Numbered from the stretch's first letter, positions 1 to 7,600 are shown. The stretch is 7,737 nt of DNA from Pseudomonadota bacterium (GCA_021793875.1 JAJYRX010000068.1:1-7737); one strand, 5' to 3'. The notes: a model not told the origin generated them from the letters alone. Translations and numbers: made by a program.

Positions 1-681
1 TTTGATGCTCAAGCAAGCATTGAGCGCGCCCGCCAAATCATAAGCCTATATGAACAAAATGGTGTAAAGCGTGAAAGAATACTTATAAAGCTAGCCTCTA
101 CATGGGAAGGAATACAAGCCGCCAAAGTTTTGGAAGCAGAAAACATAAAATGTAATATGACATTAATGTTTAGCGTGGCTCAGGCAATAGCTTGCGCTCA
201 AGCCAAAGTTACATTGATATCACCGTTTGTAGGTCGCATATACGACTGGCATAAATCCAAAGAGGGTGAAAGCTGGGATGAAAATGCCAACTCAGGCTCA
301 AACGACCCTGGAGTTATATCAGTAAAGCGTATATACAACTACTACAAAACGTACGATATACCAACACAGGTAATGGGCGCTAGCTTCCGTAATACTGGGC
401 AAATATTGGCACTTGCTGGTTGCGACTTACTAACCATAAGCCCAGCCCTATTAGCTGAGCTCAATAGCTCAACAGACAAGGTAGAGCGCAAGTTAGAGGT
501 TGGTGCTGCAAAAGAACTAGCACCCGACTGGCGTGCCAGTAACGAGGTTGTGTTCCGAACTGACCTTAATAACAACGCAATGGCTACAGAAAAGTTAGCA
601 GAAGGCATAAGACTATTTTCTGCTGACGCAGTGGAGCTCGATGAAATAATAGCTAAAGCAAAGGTGAGCTTTAATGGCTAA
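1..681 (+). CDS. tal: Transaldolase (TalB type), 5'-truncated by window edge
   Basis: Cytoplasmic enzyme of the non-oxidative pentose phosphate pathway; it moves a dihydroxyacetone unit from sedoheptulose 7-phosphate to glyceraldehyde 3-phosphate through a Schiff base. The frame is open from base 1 to TAA at 679-681, giving 226 residues; about 90-100 N-terminal residues lie outside the window. Reading from base 1, the Schiff-base lysine is residue 30 (motif RILIKLAST, codon 88-90), equivalent to E. coli TalB Lys132. With the same offset, Asn52 and Thr54 (NMTLMFS) match Asn154 and Thr156, and Ser74 and Arg79 (SPFVGRI) match Ser176 and Arg181. A GASFRN motif carries a likely phosphate-binding Arg. 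All visible active-site residues are intact. A TTG at 130 can open a shorter frame, but the homology runs through it to the edge, so it is not the start. By hand count, 16 of 18 Ile codons are ATA. The gene converges on the CoA-transferase 9 bases away. Confidence 0.97.
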   Translation, partial: FDAQASIERARQIISLYEQNGVKRERILIKLASTWEGIQAAKVLEAENIKCNMTLMFSVAQAIACAQAKVTLISPFVGRIYDWHKSKEGESWDENANSGSNDPGVISVKRIYNYYKTYDIPTQVMGASFRNTGQILALAGCDLLTISPALLAELNSSTDKVERKLEVGAAKELAPDWRASNEVVFRTDLNNNAMATEKLAEGIRLFSADAVELDEIIAKAKVSFNG

Positions 682-690
682 TTCAGATAT

Positions 691-1938
691 TTATATACCA
701 ATAGCACCGCGGTTAACTAAGTTTTTAATTTCTTCCTCTGAGTAACCTAAATCAGACAATATTTGTGCTGTATGCTCACCTAGTCTGGCTCCTAACCACT
801 TAGTAGCACCGGGTGTCTCAGACATTTTAGGCACTACTGCTGGCATGCTTATATCGCTGCCATCAGACAGTTTATGATTGGTAATCATTTCACGTGCCTT
901 AAACTGGGCATCTTCAAACATGTCAGCAACACTATATATTTTGCTGACTGGGACATTAGCGTCTTGCATAACCTTTAGAACGTCTTCTATATTGTTTTGA
1001 TAACACCAGTTCTGTATTGCCGTATCTATTTCATTAACCCTTAATACACGGCCGTCGTTATGTTTTAGGTCAGGATCTTGTGCTAGGTCACTACGACCAA
1101 TTGCATACATAAGACGGTTAAAGATAGCATCGCTATTACCAGCTATTACAACATTTTGATTATCTCGCGTTGTATATGTATTCGAAGGAACAATCCCAGG
1201 CAATGAACCTCCTGTACGTTCACGTATAACATTGGCAAATGAGTATTCGGGCACCAAGCTTTCCATCATATTAAATACAGACTCGTAAAGCGCAACATCG
1301 ACCATTTGCCCTATTCCAGCCACGCAATCAGCTCCCGTCTTGCCATTCCATCGACCTCCGGTAGAGTTTCTATGATGCAATGCAATTAGGGCTCCCATTA
1401 CTGCGTGCAAGGCTGCAATGGAATCACCTATTGAAATTCCTACTCGCACAGGTGGCCTATCAGGGTAGCCGGATACATACCTTAGGCCACCCATAGATTC
1501 CCCTATAGCCCCGAACCCTGGCGCATCTCTTAGTGGGCCCGTTTGACCATAACCGGAAATACGAACCATTATTACGGCCGGATTTATCTGCTTGAGCTGT
1601 TCGTACCCTAGGCCCCACTTTTCCAATGTACCTGGCCTATAGTTTTCTATAATAATATCGGCATCAAGAGCTAATTTACGTGCTATTTCTTGTGCATTAT
1701 TATCTTTAAGGTTTAAAGCTATACAGTGCTTATTACGCGCCTGAACACTCCACCACAGAGAATTACCATCGTGTAAATGACGCCATCTGCGAATAGGGTC
1801 GCCACCACTGCTGCTATCTGTCGCTGGTGGCTCTACCTTAATAACATTGGCACCAAACTCTCCCAAGAGCCTACTAGCAAAAGGGCCGGCTATTAGATTC
1901 CCAAGCTCCAGGACTTTTATACCTTTAAGCGCTGACAT
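691..1938 (-). CDS. CaiB/BaiF family (class III) CoA-transferase, substrate unknown
   Basis: 415 residues, normal length for class III CoA-transferases, which move CoA between carboxylic acids through mixed-anhydride and thioester intermediates. The N-terminus (GIKVLELGNLIAGPFASRLL), the FGANVIKVEPP stretch, the IENYRPGTLEKWGLGY segment and the RISGYGQTGP loop are typical. The C-terminal part (SVADMFEDAQFKAREM, LGEHTAQILSDLGYS) is also standard. The residue that appears to align with catalytic Asp169 of formyl-CoA transferase is Glu219 (VDVALYESVFNM, codon 1282-1284). Just before it, residues about 191-208 look longer than the usual short glycine-rich loop. The substrate cannot be read from sequence; homologues include carnitine, formyl-CoA, succinyl-CoA and racemase-like members. 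The ATG at 1936-1938 fits the family start. An AAGG lies about 14 bases upstream, too far for a good ribosome binding site. It follows recR by 35 bases on the same strand, so it is probably the last gene of that operon. Confidence 0.93.
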   Translation of the reverse strand: MSALKGIKVLELGNLIAGPFASRLLGEFGANVIKVEPPATDSSSGGDPIRRWRHLHDGNSLWWSVQARNKHCIALNLKDNNAQEIARKLALDADIIIENYRPGTLEKWGLGYEQLKQINPAVIMVRISGYGQTGPLRDAPGFGAIGESMGGLRYVSGYPDRPPVRVGISIGDSIAALHAVMGALIALHHRNSTGGRWNGKTGADCVAGIGQMVDVALYESVFNMMESLVPEYSFANVIRERTGGSLPGIVPSNTYTTRDNQNVVIAGNSDAIFNRLMYAIGRSDLAQDPDLKHNDGRVLRVNEIDTAIQNWCYQNNIEDVLKVMQDANVPVSKIYSVADMFEDAQFKAREMITNHKLSDGSDISMPAVVPKMSETPGATKWLGARLGEHTAQILSDLGYSEEEIKNLVNRGAIGI

Positions 1939-1973
1939 AAATTTACTTATAACCTTAAAAACATCAGAAATGA

Positions 1974-2573
1974 TTAACGTCTTTCCATAAGAGCCCAGGC
2001 GATAGTACCGGCATCTACATACTCAAGCTCACTACCAGCTGGAACACCCCTTGCAAGCCTAGTTACCTTAAGACCTTTGGATTCTAGTAGGTCTGACAGG
2101 TAATGAGCGGTGGTTTCACCCTCAGCCGTAAAGTTAGTAGCAAGAATGACCTCTTTAACTGTGCCATTCAGTGCCCTTGATAATAGTTGCTCGAACTGCA
2201 ATTGATTGGGACCTATGCCTTCTAGCGGTGCTAGCCTTCCCATGAGAACGTAATATAGACCGCTGTATCCATGGCTTGACTCAATAGTATTTTGATCAGC
2301 AGGAGTTTCTACTACACACAATAAAGTGGAATCACGTTTAGGGCTAGAGCATATTTCACAAATCTCAAGAACCGAAAAGCTATTACATAGGGCGCAGTGT
2401 CGCAAATTTGAAAGGGCAGCATCCAGAGCTGCTGAGAGATCAAAAGCGCCCTGCCTATCGTGTTGCAGCATATGGTATGCCATTCGTCTTGCAGTGCGAA
2501 CACCAACCCCAGGAAGACGCTTTAAAGCGTCAACCAGCTTCTGCAATGGTTCTGGATCTTGCAAGCTACTCAT
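1974..2573 (-). CDS. recR: Recombination mediator protein RecR
   Basis: 199 residues, full family length. RecR acts with RecO (and RecF) to load RecA onto SSB-coated single-stranded DNA at gaps and in daughter-strand repair. Visible order: an N-terminal helix-hairpin-helix (LKRLPGVGVRTARRMAYHML, about residues 17-36); a four-cysteine zinc finger (Cys60, Cys63, Cys72, Cys75); a Toprim domain (about 82-178) with the acidic VVETPAD segment and ATNFTAEGETTAHYL; then the C-terminal ARGVPAGSELEYVDAGT motif. All key residues are present. The ATG at 2571-2573 directly abuts the ybaB stop (TAA followed at once by ATG), and no purine-rich ribosome site is visible in the preceding 25 bases. I infer that translation depends on coupling to ybaB. 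Third protein gene of the dnaX-ybaB-recR cluster. Confidence 0.98.
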   Translation of the reverse strand: MSSLQDPEPLQKLVDALKRLPGVGVRTARRMAYHMLQHDRQGAFDLSAALDAALSNLRHCALCNSFSVLEICEICSSPKRDSTLLCVVETPADQNTIESSHGYSGLYYVLMGRLAPLEGIGPNQLQFEQLLSRALNGTVKEVILATNFTAEGETTAHYLSDLLESKGLKVTRLARGVPAGSELEYVDAGTIAWALMERR

Positions 2574-2900
2574 TTAAAAGGGCAGTTTCATACCCGGAGG
2601 TAAAGGTAGCCCAGATGTAAGGCCAGACATTTTCTCTTGCGAAGTCTCTTCAGCCTTTCTCATGGCATCGTTAAAAGCTGCGGCTATAAGATCTTCTATC
2701 ATCTCTTTATCGTCTTCTAAAAGATCTGGATCTATGTTTACCCTTTTAACCTGATGCTGGCATGTCATATCTATAGTTACTAGTCCAGCACCAGCCGAGC
2801 CCTGAACAACTATATTAGCTAGCTCCTCCTGAGCCTTTTTCATGTTATCTTGCATTTTTTGCGCTTGGCGCATCAAGTCTGCAATTTGACCTTTCATCAT
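2574..2900 (-). CDS. ybaB: YbaB/EbfC family nucleoid-associated protein
   Basis: 108-residue DNA-binding protein of the YbaB/EbfC family; homologues form dimers with helical tweezer-like arms and coat the nucleoid. A long N-terminal amphipathic helix (MRQAQKMQDNMKKAQEELA) leads into the beta core, with the signatures LLEDDKEMIEDLIAAAFNDA and the C-terminal LPLPPGMKLPF. An in-frame TTG at 2913-2915 would add five residues. I prefer ATG at 2898-2900 because related proteins begin MMKGQ and a GGGA element sits about nine bases upstream. It lies 27 bases after dnaX, and its stop touches the recR start, so the three genes are almost certainly one transcript. Five of six Ile codons are ATA by hand count. 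Confidence 0.96.
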   Translation of the reverse strand: MMKGQIADLMRQAQKMQDNMKKAQEELANIVVQGSAGAGLVTIDMTCQHQVKRVNIDPDLLEDDKEMIEDLIAAAFNDAMRKAEETSQEKMSGLTSGLPLPPGMKLPF

Positions 2901-2927
2901 ATTTAATTTTCCCAAATAAAAATCTGT

Positions 2928-4508
2928 TTACAAAGGTTTAACAGACCCTTTCACTATTTGACCTTGAAAGTCAGTTAAAAGCTGGTTTACCAGTGGGTCA
3001 TTAAGTGCTTTATCTTCAGCCTGTTGTTGTAGTTTAGCCTTATGAGCCTCTTGAATAGCATGAACCGTGTCATTCCCTGTAGCAGCATACTCTAGCTCGA
3101 CTGAGATACGGCTACCAATATACTCTGACAGAACCTGCGACAACTTGTTAGTTGCCGTTGTTTTACCCAAAGTTTGTACCGGCATTCGCAACCGTATAAT
3201 GTTTCCGTTAACAGATATCCACTCGCTTTGGCGTGCGACCTCACCAGCGGCACCGGTTAAAGGCAGTTTTTGTACTAAGGCAGGCCAACTTTCTGAGGTT
3301 ATTGACTGTAAATTAATAATTGGTCTGTCAAAAGTTTGGGGCTGCGTTTTAGTAATATCTACCTTGGTGTCCACCTCGGAATTGTTACTTAATAGTGTTT
3401 TTTTTTGAGCCTTTTCTGTGTTCTGAATTGGAATTAAAGATAGCATGCGAAAGCACGCCATTATGAAACCGGCGTACTCATCAGGCGCGATGGACATTTC
3501 AGAGCGACTGTGTACTGCTACTGAATAGCATAACTGAACCACATCGGGATGTAGAGTTTTTGATAACTCTAGTATGCTGTCATGCTGTGGGTCTGACGTA
3601 GCTGTAGAGCCTGGTACCTTTTGCTCTAAGGCTATTCTAGATAGCAGAACCGCTGTATCTGCAAGCGCAGAAGAATATGAAAGACCCATAGTGGCTAGCT
3701 GATCGGCAATCTCAGTAATAACATTTGCCTGCCCACTTGATATACCTTTCAATAAGGTAATTAAATACCCATGATCTATGGTGCCAAGCATATTTTGCAT
3801 GGCCGACAAAGTTATGCTGTCTGCACTAAATGCTATGGCCTGATCTGTAAGCGATAAAGCGTCTCGCATAGACCCTGATGCAGCCCGAGCTAACAACCTT
3901 AAAGCCTCGATTTCGTAGGGTATATGCTCAGCATCGAGCACTTTGCTTAGGTATCCTATTATTCCATCCGCTGTCATCTGCTTGAGATTAAATTGCAAGC
4001 AACGGGACAACACTGTTACTGGTATCTTTTGTGGGTCTGTGGTGGCAAGAATAAACTTAACGTGTGCCGGAGGCTCTTCTAGTGTTTTAAGCATAGCGTT
4101 AAACGCATGCCCACTAAGCATATGCACCTCGTCTATCATATAAACCTTGAAGCGCCCACTAGCAGGCGAATAAACCGCCTGTTCAAGCAGCTGGGTCATT
4201 TCGTCAACACCACGATTCGACGCGGCATCAAGCTCTATATAGTCAACAAAACGTCCGGCATCAATTTCGGTACAAGCAGCACACTCACCACACGGACTGC
4301 TTGTAATTCCACTTATGCAGTTAAGTGATTTTGCGAGTATTCTAGCTAAAGTGGTTTTACCTACTCCTCTTGTGCCAGTAAACAGCCAGGCATGATGAAG
4401 CCGCCCCGTTGAAAGAGCGTGTGTGAGCGCGCGCACAACATGATCTTGCCCAACAATAGTGTCGAACGAACGCGGACGCCACTTACGTGCCAAAACCAAA
4501 TACGACAT
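2928..4508 (-). CDS. dnaX: DNA polymerase III subunits tau (and probably gamma), DnaX
   Basis: Clamp-loader ATPase of the replicative polymerase; 526 residues from the chosen start. Residue positions: Walker A GTRGVGKTT at 45-53; zinc-site cysteines 64, 73, 76 and 79; Walker B DEVHML at 126-131; SRC arginine finger at 168-170; domain III to about 365; a short linker; then a tau-specific C-terminal domain from about residue 407 (SWPALVQKLPL) to GSVKPL, expected to bind the polymerase alpha subunit. The frame can be extended upstream to a GTG at 4557-4559, but that stretch overlaps the SRP RNA gene, and homologues begin at MSYLVLARKWRP, so ATG at 4506-4508 is chosen. No clear Shine-Dalgarno precedes it. 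A nine-A run at codons 368-371 may direct a shorter gamma product (separate entry). Tau is short for a betaproteobacterium because the linker between domains III and V is only about 40 residues. Confidence 0.97.
   Translation of the reverse strand: MSYLVLARKWRPRSFDTIVGQDHVVRALTHALSTGRLHHAWLFTGTRGVGKTTLARILAKSLNCISGITSSPCGECAACTEIDAGRFVDYIELDAASNRGVDEMTQLLEQAVYSPASGRFKVYMIDEVHMLSGHAFNAMLKTLEEPPAHVKFILATTDPQKIPVTVLSRCLQFNLKQMTADGIIGYLSKVLDAEHIPYEIEALRLLARAASGSMRDALSLTDQAIAFSADSITLSAMQNMLGTIDHGYLITLLKGISSGQANVITEIADQLATMGLSYSSALADTAVLLSRIALEQKVPGSTATSDPQHDSILELSKTLHPDVVQLCYSVAVHSRSEMSIAPDEYAGFIMACFRMLSLIPIQNTEKAQKKTLLSNNSEVDTKVDITKTQPQTFDRPIINLQSITSESWPALVQKLPLTGAAGEVARQSEWISVNGNIIRLRMPVQTLGKTTATNKLSQVLSEYIGSRISVELEYAATGNDTVHAIQEAHKAKLQQQAEDKALNDPLVNQLLTDFQGQIVKGSVKPL
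3398..3406 (-). promoter_or_regulatory. Nine-A slippery run in dnaX, candidate gamma/tau switch
   Basis: On the coding strand the run reads CAA AAA AAA ACA at codons 368-371, a stretch of nine A that also contains the heptamer A AAA AAA in frame. A -1 shift, or one extra A, gives Asn-Thr-Ile-Lys then TAA, a product of 374 residues. A +1 shift, or one lost A, gives His-Tyr then TAA, 372 residues. Both products end just after domain III, where a gamma subunit should end. E. coli makes gamma by -1 ribosomal frameshifting at A AAA AAG, and Thermus thermophilus by transcriptional slippage on an A9 run in dnaX. Downstream only a weak hairpin is visible (GGT/ACC around GGAC, near 3365-3374), and there is no strong Shine-Dalgarno-like stimulator upstream, so transcriptional slippage seems more likely than ribosomal. 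Function is inferred. Confidence 0.6.
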
Positions 4509-4539
4509 GGGAGTTCTGCTTAGGTTACTTAAATAAAAT

Positions 4540-4638
4540 GGCGAGCCTAACTTCGGCACTAGCTCTGCACGGCTATGGCTGCTTCGTTCCCGACCTGACC
4601 AGTTTCACCGCCGAACCATGCGAAGGGGCCCGCCACCC
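4540..4638 (-). ncRNA. ffs: Signal recognition particle RNA, small bacterial type (4.5S RNA)
   Basis: RNA of the signal recognition particle; it binds Ffh and guides membrane proteins to FtsY and the translocon. The conserved domain IV is plain on the minus strand: CTGGTCAGGTCG (4591-4602), the GGAA tetraloop (4587-4590), then CGAAGCAGCC. The ends pair: GGCGGGCC (4627-4634) with GGCTCGCC (4540-4547), eight pairs including one G-U, followed inward by CTTCG with CGAAG. The length of about 99 bases is right for the small type without an Alu domain. Against E. coli, the pair closing the tetraloop is G-C instead of C-G, a compensated change that supports a functional hairpin. Exact ends are estimated. 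The gene lies 31 bases upstream of dnaX on the same strand, the arrangement known from Bacillus subtilis scr-dnaX. A T-rich ATTTTATTT follows the closing stem and may cause partial termination. Confidence 0.95.
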
Positions 4639-4641
4639 GTT

Positions 4642-4650
4642 ATTCTAACA
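4642..4650 (-). promoter_or_regulatory. Extended -10 promoter of the SRP RNA gene (and probably dnaX)
   Basis: On the minus strand TGTTAGAAT is an extended -10 element: TG at 4649-4650, one spacer base, then TAGAAT at 4642-4647, one mismatch from TATAAT. Initiation 5-8 bases downstream falls on GGG at 4636-4638, just where the SRP RNA should begin. No hexamer resembling TTGACA occurs 16-18 bases upstream, which fits an extended -10 promoter. It sits in the 35-base gap between the helicase stop and the RNA gene. It could also supply transcripts for dnaX-ybaB-recR by readthrough; that part is inference. Confidence 0.6.
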
Positions 4651-4673
4651 GCAAGAACAAAGTTTGGCTTGCC

Positions 4674-7600
4674 TTAAAGATCTATCCACATTCCAGCCCT
4701 TGGCAAATATAGAGCAGCCGTTGCATTCCTGCCATCTAAAGCACTAACCTGCTGTTTATATCTTTGCATTTGATCTGAATATAATTGTTTCATACGCCAC
4801 ATAAACTGTTCTTTATCTTCGTTTTCGTGTGGAACACTTGTTTTATAGTCAACAACCAACCAACCTTTTTCATCTGAGATTGCAAGATCAATAATTGACA
4901 CTCTACCCTCAGAATCTATTAATGACCATTCTCTATATGCCTTGGCTACTTGCAATAACCACCGTCCTTTTTCACATTTCAATGTCGCCTCAAGCGTTTC
5001 TTTAAGGGCCATAACAGACTGATCAATACTTATATCTGTCACCCCTGCACGTTTTAGCTGCTTTCTGAATATAGAATCCATTGCAGATACTTTGTCTGCA
5101 TTCCAGTTTGCCAAACCATCACGTGCAATGCGCTCCAACCACTCATGAGCAACCGTACCAGTAATAGCTTCAGCTGTATCTAGCTTTTGCCATGACCAGG
5201 ACTGCTGCATTTGACTGTTATCAGGTTGATGTCCCGTCATGATGCTAGGAGTGTTCATTTTTTTATATATGTGATCTGGCAGACGTATAAGCAATTGATG
5301 TGGATGTGTTTTTATCGATCCAGCATATTCACTTTCAGTGGATTCATTGTCATCTGGCATTTCTATGGGTTGGACCATATCCCACATACTTCCCAACATA
5401 GATGTACTATTTGGCTTTTTAACCTGCCCGTTCTTATCTATGCTAACAGTGCTAACTATGTGCAATTCAGACCTTGCACGTGTCATGGCTACATACAAAA
5501 GACGATCTTTCTCATTATTATCCCGTTCTTTCTCACGTTCTGATAAAAATCTGGAGATTGGATCGTCATCCTGATCAACAGATCGTTTTACGGGGCTCAT
5601 AACATAGTAGCCACCCGACTGTTCAGTTTGCAATAACTTTTTATCACTATTTCTATTAATACGACAAAGGCCCATTAATATAACCGCCTCAAACTCAAGC
5701 CCTTTAGATTTATGCATAGTCATAATTTCAACAGTTCTGTCACTAGATACAGTACTTGCATAAAGCTGATTGACGGCTGATTGAAAGTCGTCCATGTTTA
5801 AATGCCCATACGGTGCCATTTGCTCCAACAATCTAAATACGCTTTCAGCATCAGAACGATCTGTTTCATTTGAGTAAACGATATTGCCACCCAAAGCATC
5901 CCAGCAGTCTTGTACCCAACTAGCAAATGACATATGTCCGTCATACTGAGCGGCTTGAATTAATATTTCCGAAACCTTTCTAATTCGCATTACATCTGAT
6001 CTGGAAATACCAGTATAAGAATCAGGACTTTTTAGCCATGAAGCAAGAATGTCTGGGATTGCCTTCTTAAAATCGTTGCCAAACAAAGCATGCATACTAT
6101 TCAAGGTTAGGCCGCACAGAGGTGACCGTAGGACAGAAAGCCAAGCTAGACGGTCAGAATTATGTGATATTGCTCGTATTAATTGGAGTAGATCTTGCAC
6201 CACAGGGCGTGAGCCAAGACCTTCGAGATCAATCGCCTTATATGAAATACCAGCAGATGACATCAGTTGCATAACCTGATTCAAATGACTCCTGGATCGC
6301 ACCAGAACTGCAACCGGTTTTTCGCTATTTTTATGACGACTCAGGGTTTGCTTAACAAGCTCTACCACCTTTTTATCTACCCTATTTTGTGCACGATGTA
6401 ACTCCTCATCACTTTCCTTGCGTATGGCATGAAATGACATGGCAGGACTGATAGTGTCAGGGTTAAACGCAATAGATGGGCTATATCGTATACCGCCAGT
6501 GTCAGCGTTGTCCTTAGGTGGAAATATTTTGGAGAAATACCGATTAAACACCTCTACAAGCCCAGCCTGCGAGCGGAAATTTTCAGAAAGGTATAAAGAT
6601 TCAAGGGGTATATTTCCTAGCCCATGCTTTTGAACTAGTAAAAACAGGCCTACTTCTGCTTTGCGAAACCTGTATATTGACTGCATTGGATCGCCAACAA
6701 GAAAAAGTGTACGACCATCGTTAGGCTCCCAGCCTGCAACAAGACGCTCTAAAACCTGTATTTGCACATTACTAGTATCTTGAAACTCGTCAACAAGAAT
6801 GTGACTTATACGGGCATCAAGACTAAGCAACAAATCGGTAGGCATGTCTTCTGAACCTAGAGCCTGTAATGCTCTTTGTGACACCTCCACAAAATCCACT
6901 TCAGCAACCTCAGCAAACCTTAACTGTAGAGCTGCATGAGCTAGCTTTAACACCACCTTAAAGGTGCTTAAATATTGCATTTGGGAACTGCTATAACCAC
7001 CAATTGGTAGGTTTTTTATACTAGCAACAACATTAGCCCATTTGCCGTCCGAATGTCTCCTAAGCCAATTATGTAGAAGCTCTTTATGCTTAGATTTAGG
7101 TGGGAACCCGTGTTCAACGGTTATGCGTGATCGCGGCTTGTTATCATTAGTAAGTAGCATGTTGCTTAACAAATGCCACAACTCTACACGACCAAATTCA
7201 GGCTTAAAGGCGTCTGGCCCCTCTTTTGCCAACACATCTTGCCATATGTAATGGCTTTTATTACCAAGACTCTTCAAAGACTCCAGTAGCGCCCACGATA
7301 AATCCTGCTTCCATCCGTATGGCATGGTGGATTCAAGATTCTGGACTATAAAGTGTAGAGAATGCTCAACGAGAACCTTAAGATTATCTTGCAGTGCATC
7401 TAGGTTATCCTGCATCACAATAGATAGCCATTGATCTCTAGTTTTTAGCATATCCGACAGCATTGCAATCGCTGCTGAATAATCTAAATCAAGATGCTCC
7501 AAAAACTGACCAACAGCGGGCACTTCATCAACCATTTCTAAGACCATTCTGGCCGCGTAGTCATAATGCATACCAGCTTTATCTGCTATGTTTGAAAGAC

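Noticed and set aside
342..608. Minus-strand open frame of 88 codons inside tal
   Set aside because: It lies wholly inside the transaldolase, whose active-site residues are conserved in the other frame, and the peptide resembles no family.
706..713. ACCGCGGT palindrome near the end of the CoA-transferase, as terminator or operator
   Set aside because: A perfect eight-base palindrome leaves no loop and does not extend outward; it is explained as coding sequence.
674..745. Small plus-strand frame (MANSDIYIPIAPRLTK..., 23 codons) overlapping the tal stop
   Set aside because: No ribosome site, and it overlaps the conserved C-terminus of the CoA-transferase; most likely chance.
1939..1973. TATAAG in the recR/CoA-transferase gap as a separate promoter
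   Set aside because: No -35-like hexamer at a suitable distance, and the start would fall almost on the ATG; too weak to annotate.
2312..2620. Three overlapping frames on both strands across recR and ybaB
   Set aside because: They are alternative-frame shadows of recR; the peptides have no recognisable domains.
2901..2915. TTG start for YbaB adding five residues
   Set aside because: Homologues start MMKGQ, and a weak GGGA site fits the ATG better.
4509..4559. N-terminal extension of DnaX from GTG at 4557-4559
   Set aside because: It overlaps the end of the SRP RNA gene, and homologues begin at MSYLVLARKWRP.
5211..7251. Plus-strand frames of 64 to 110 codons opposite the helicase gene
   Set aside because: All lie antisense to conserved helicase motifs and show no protein signature of their own.
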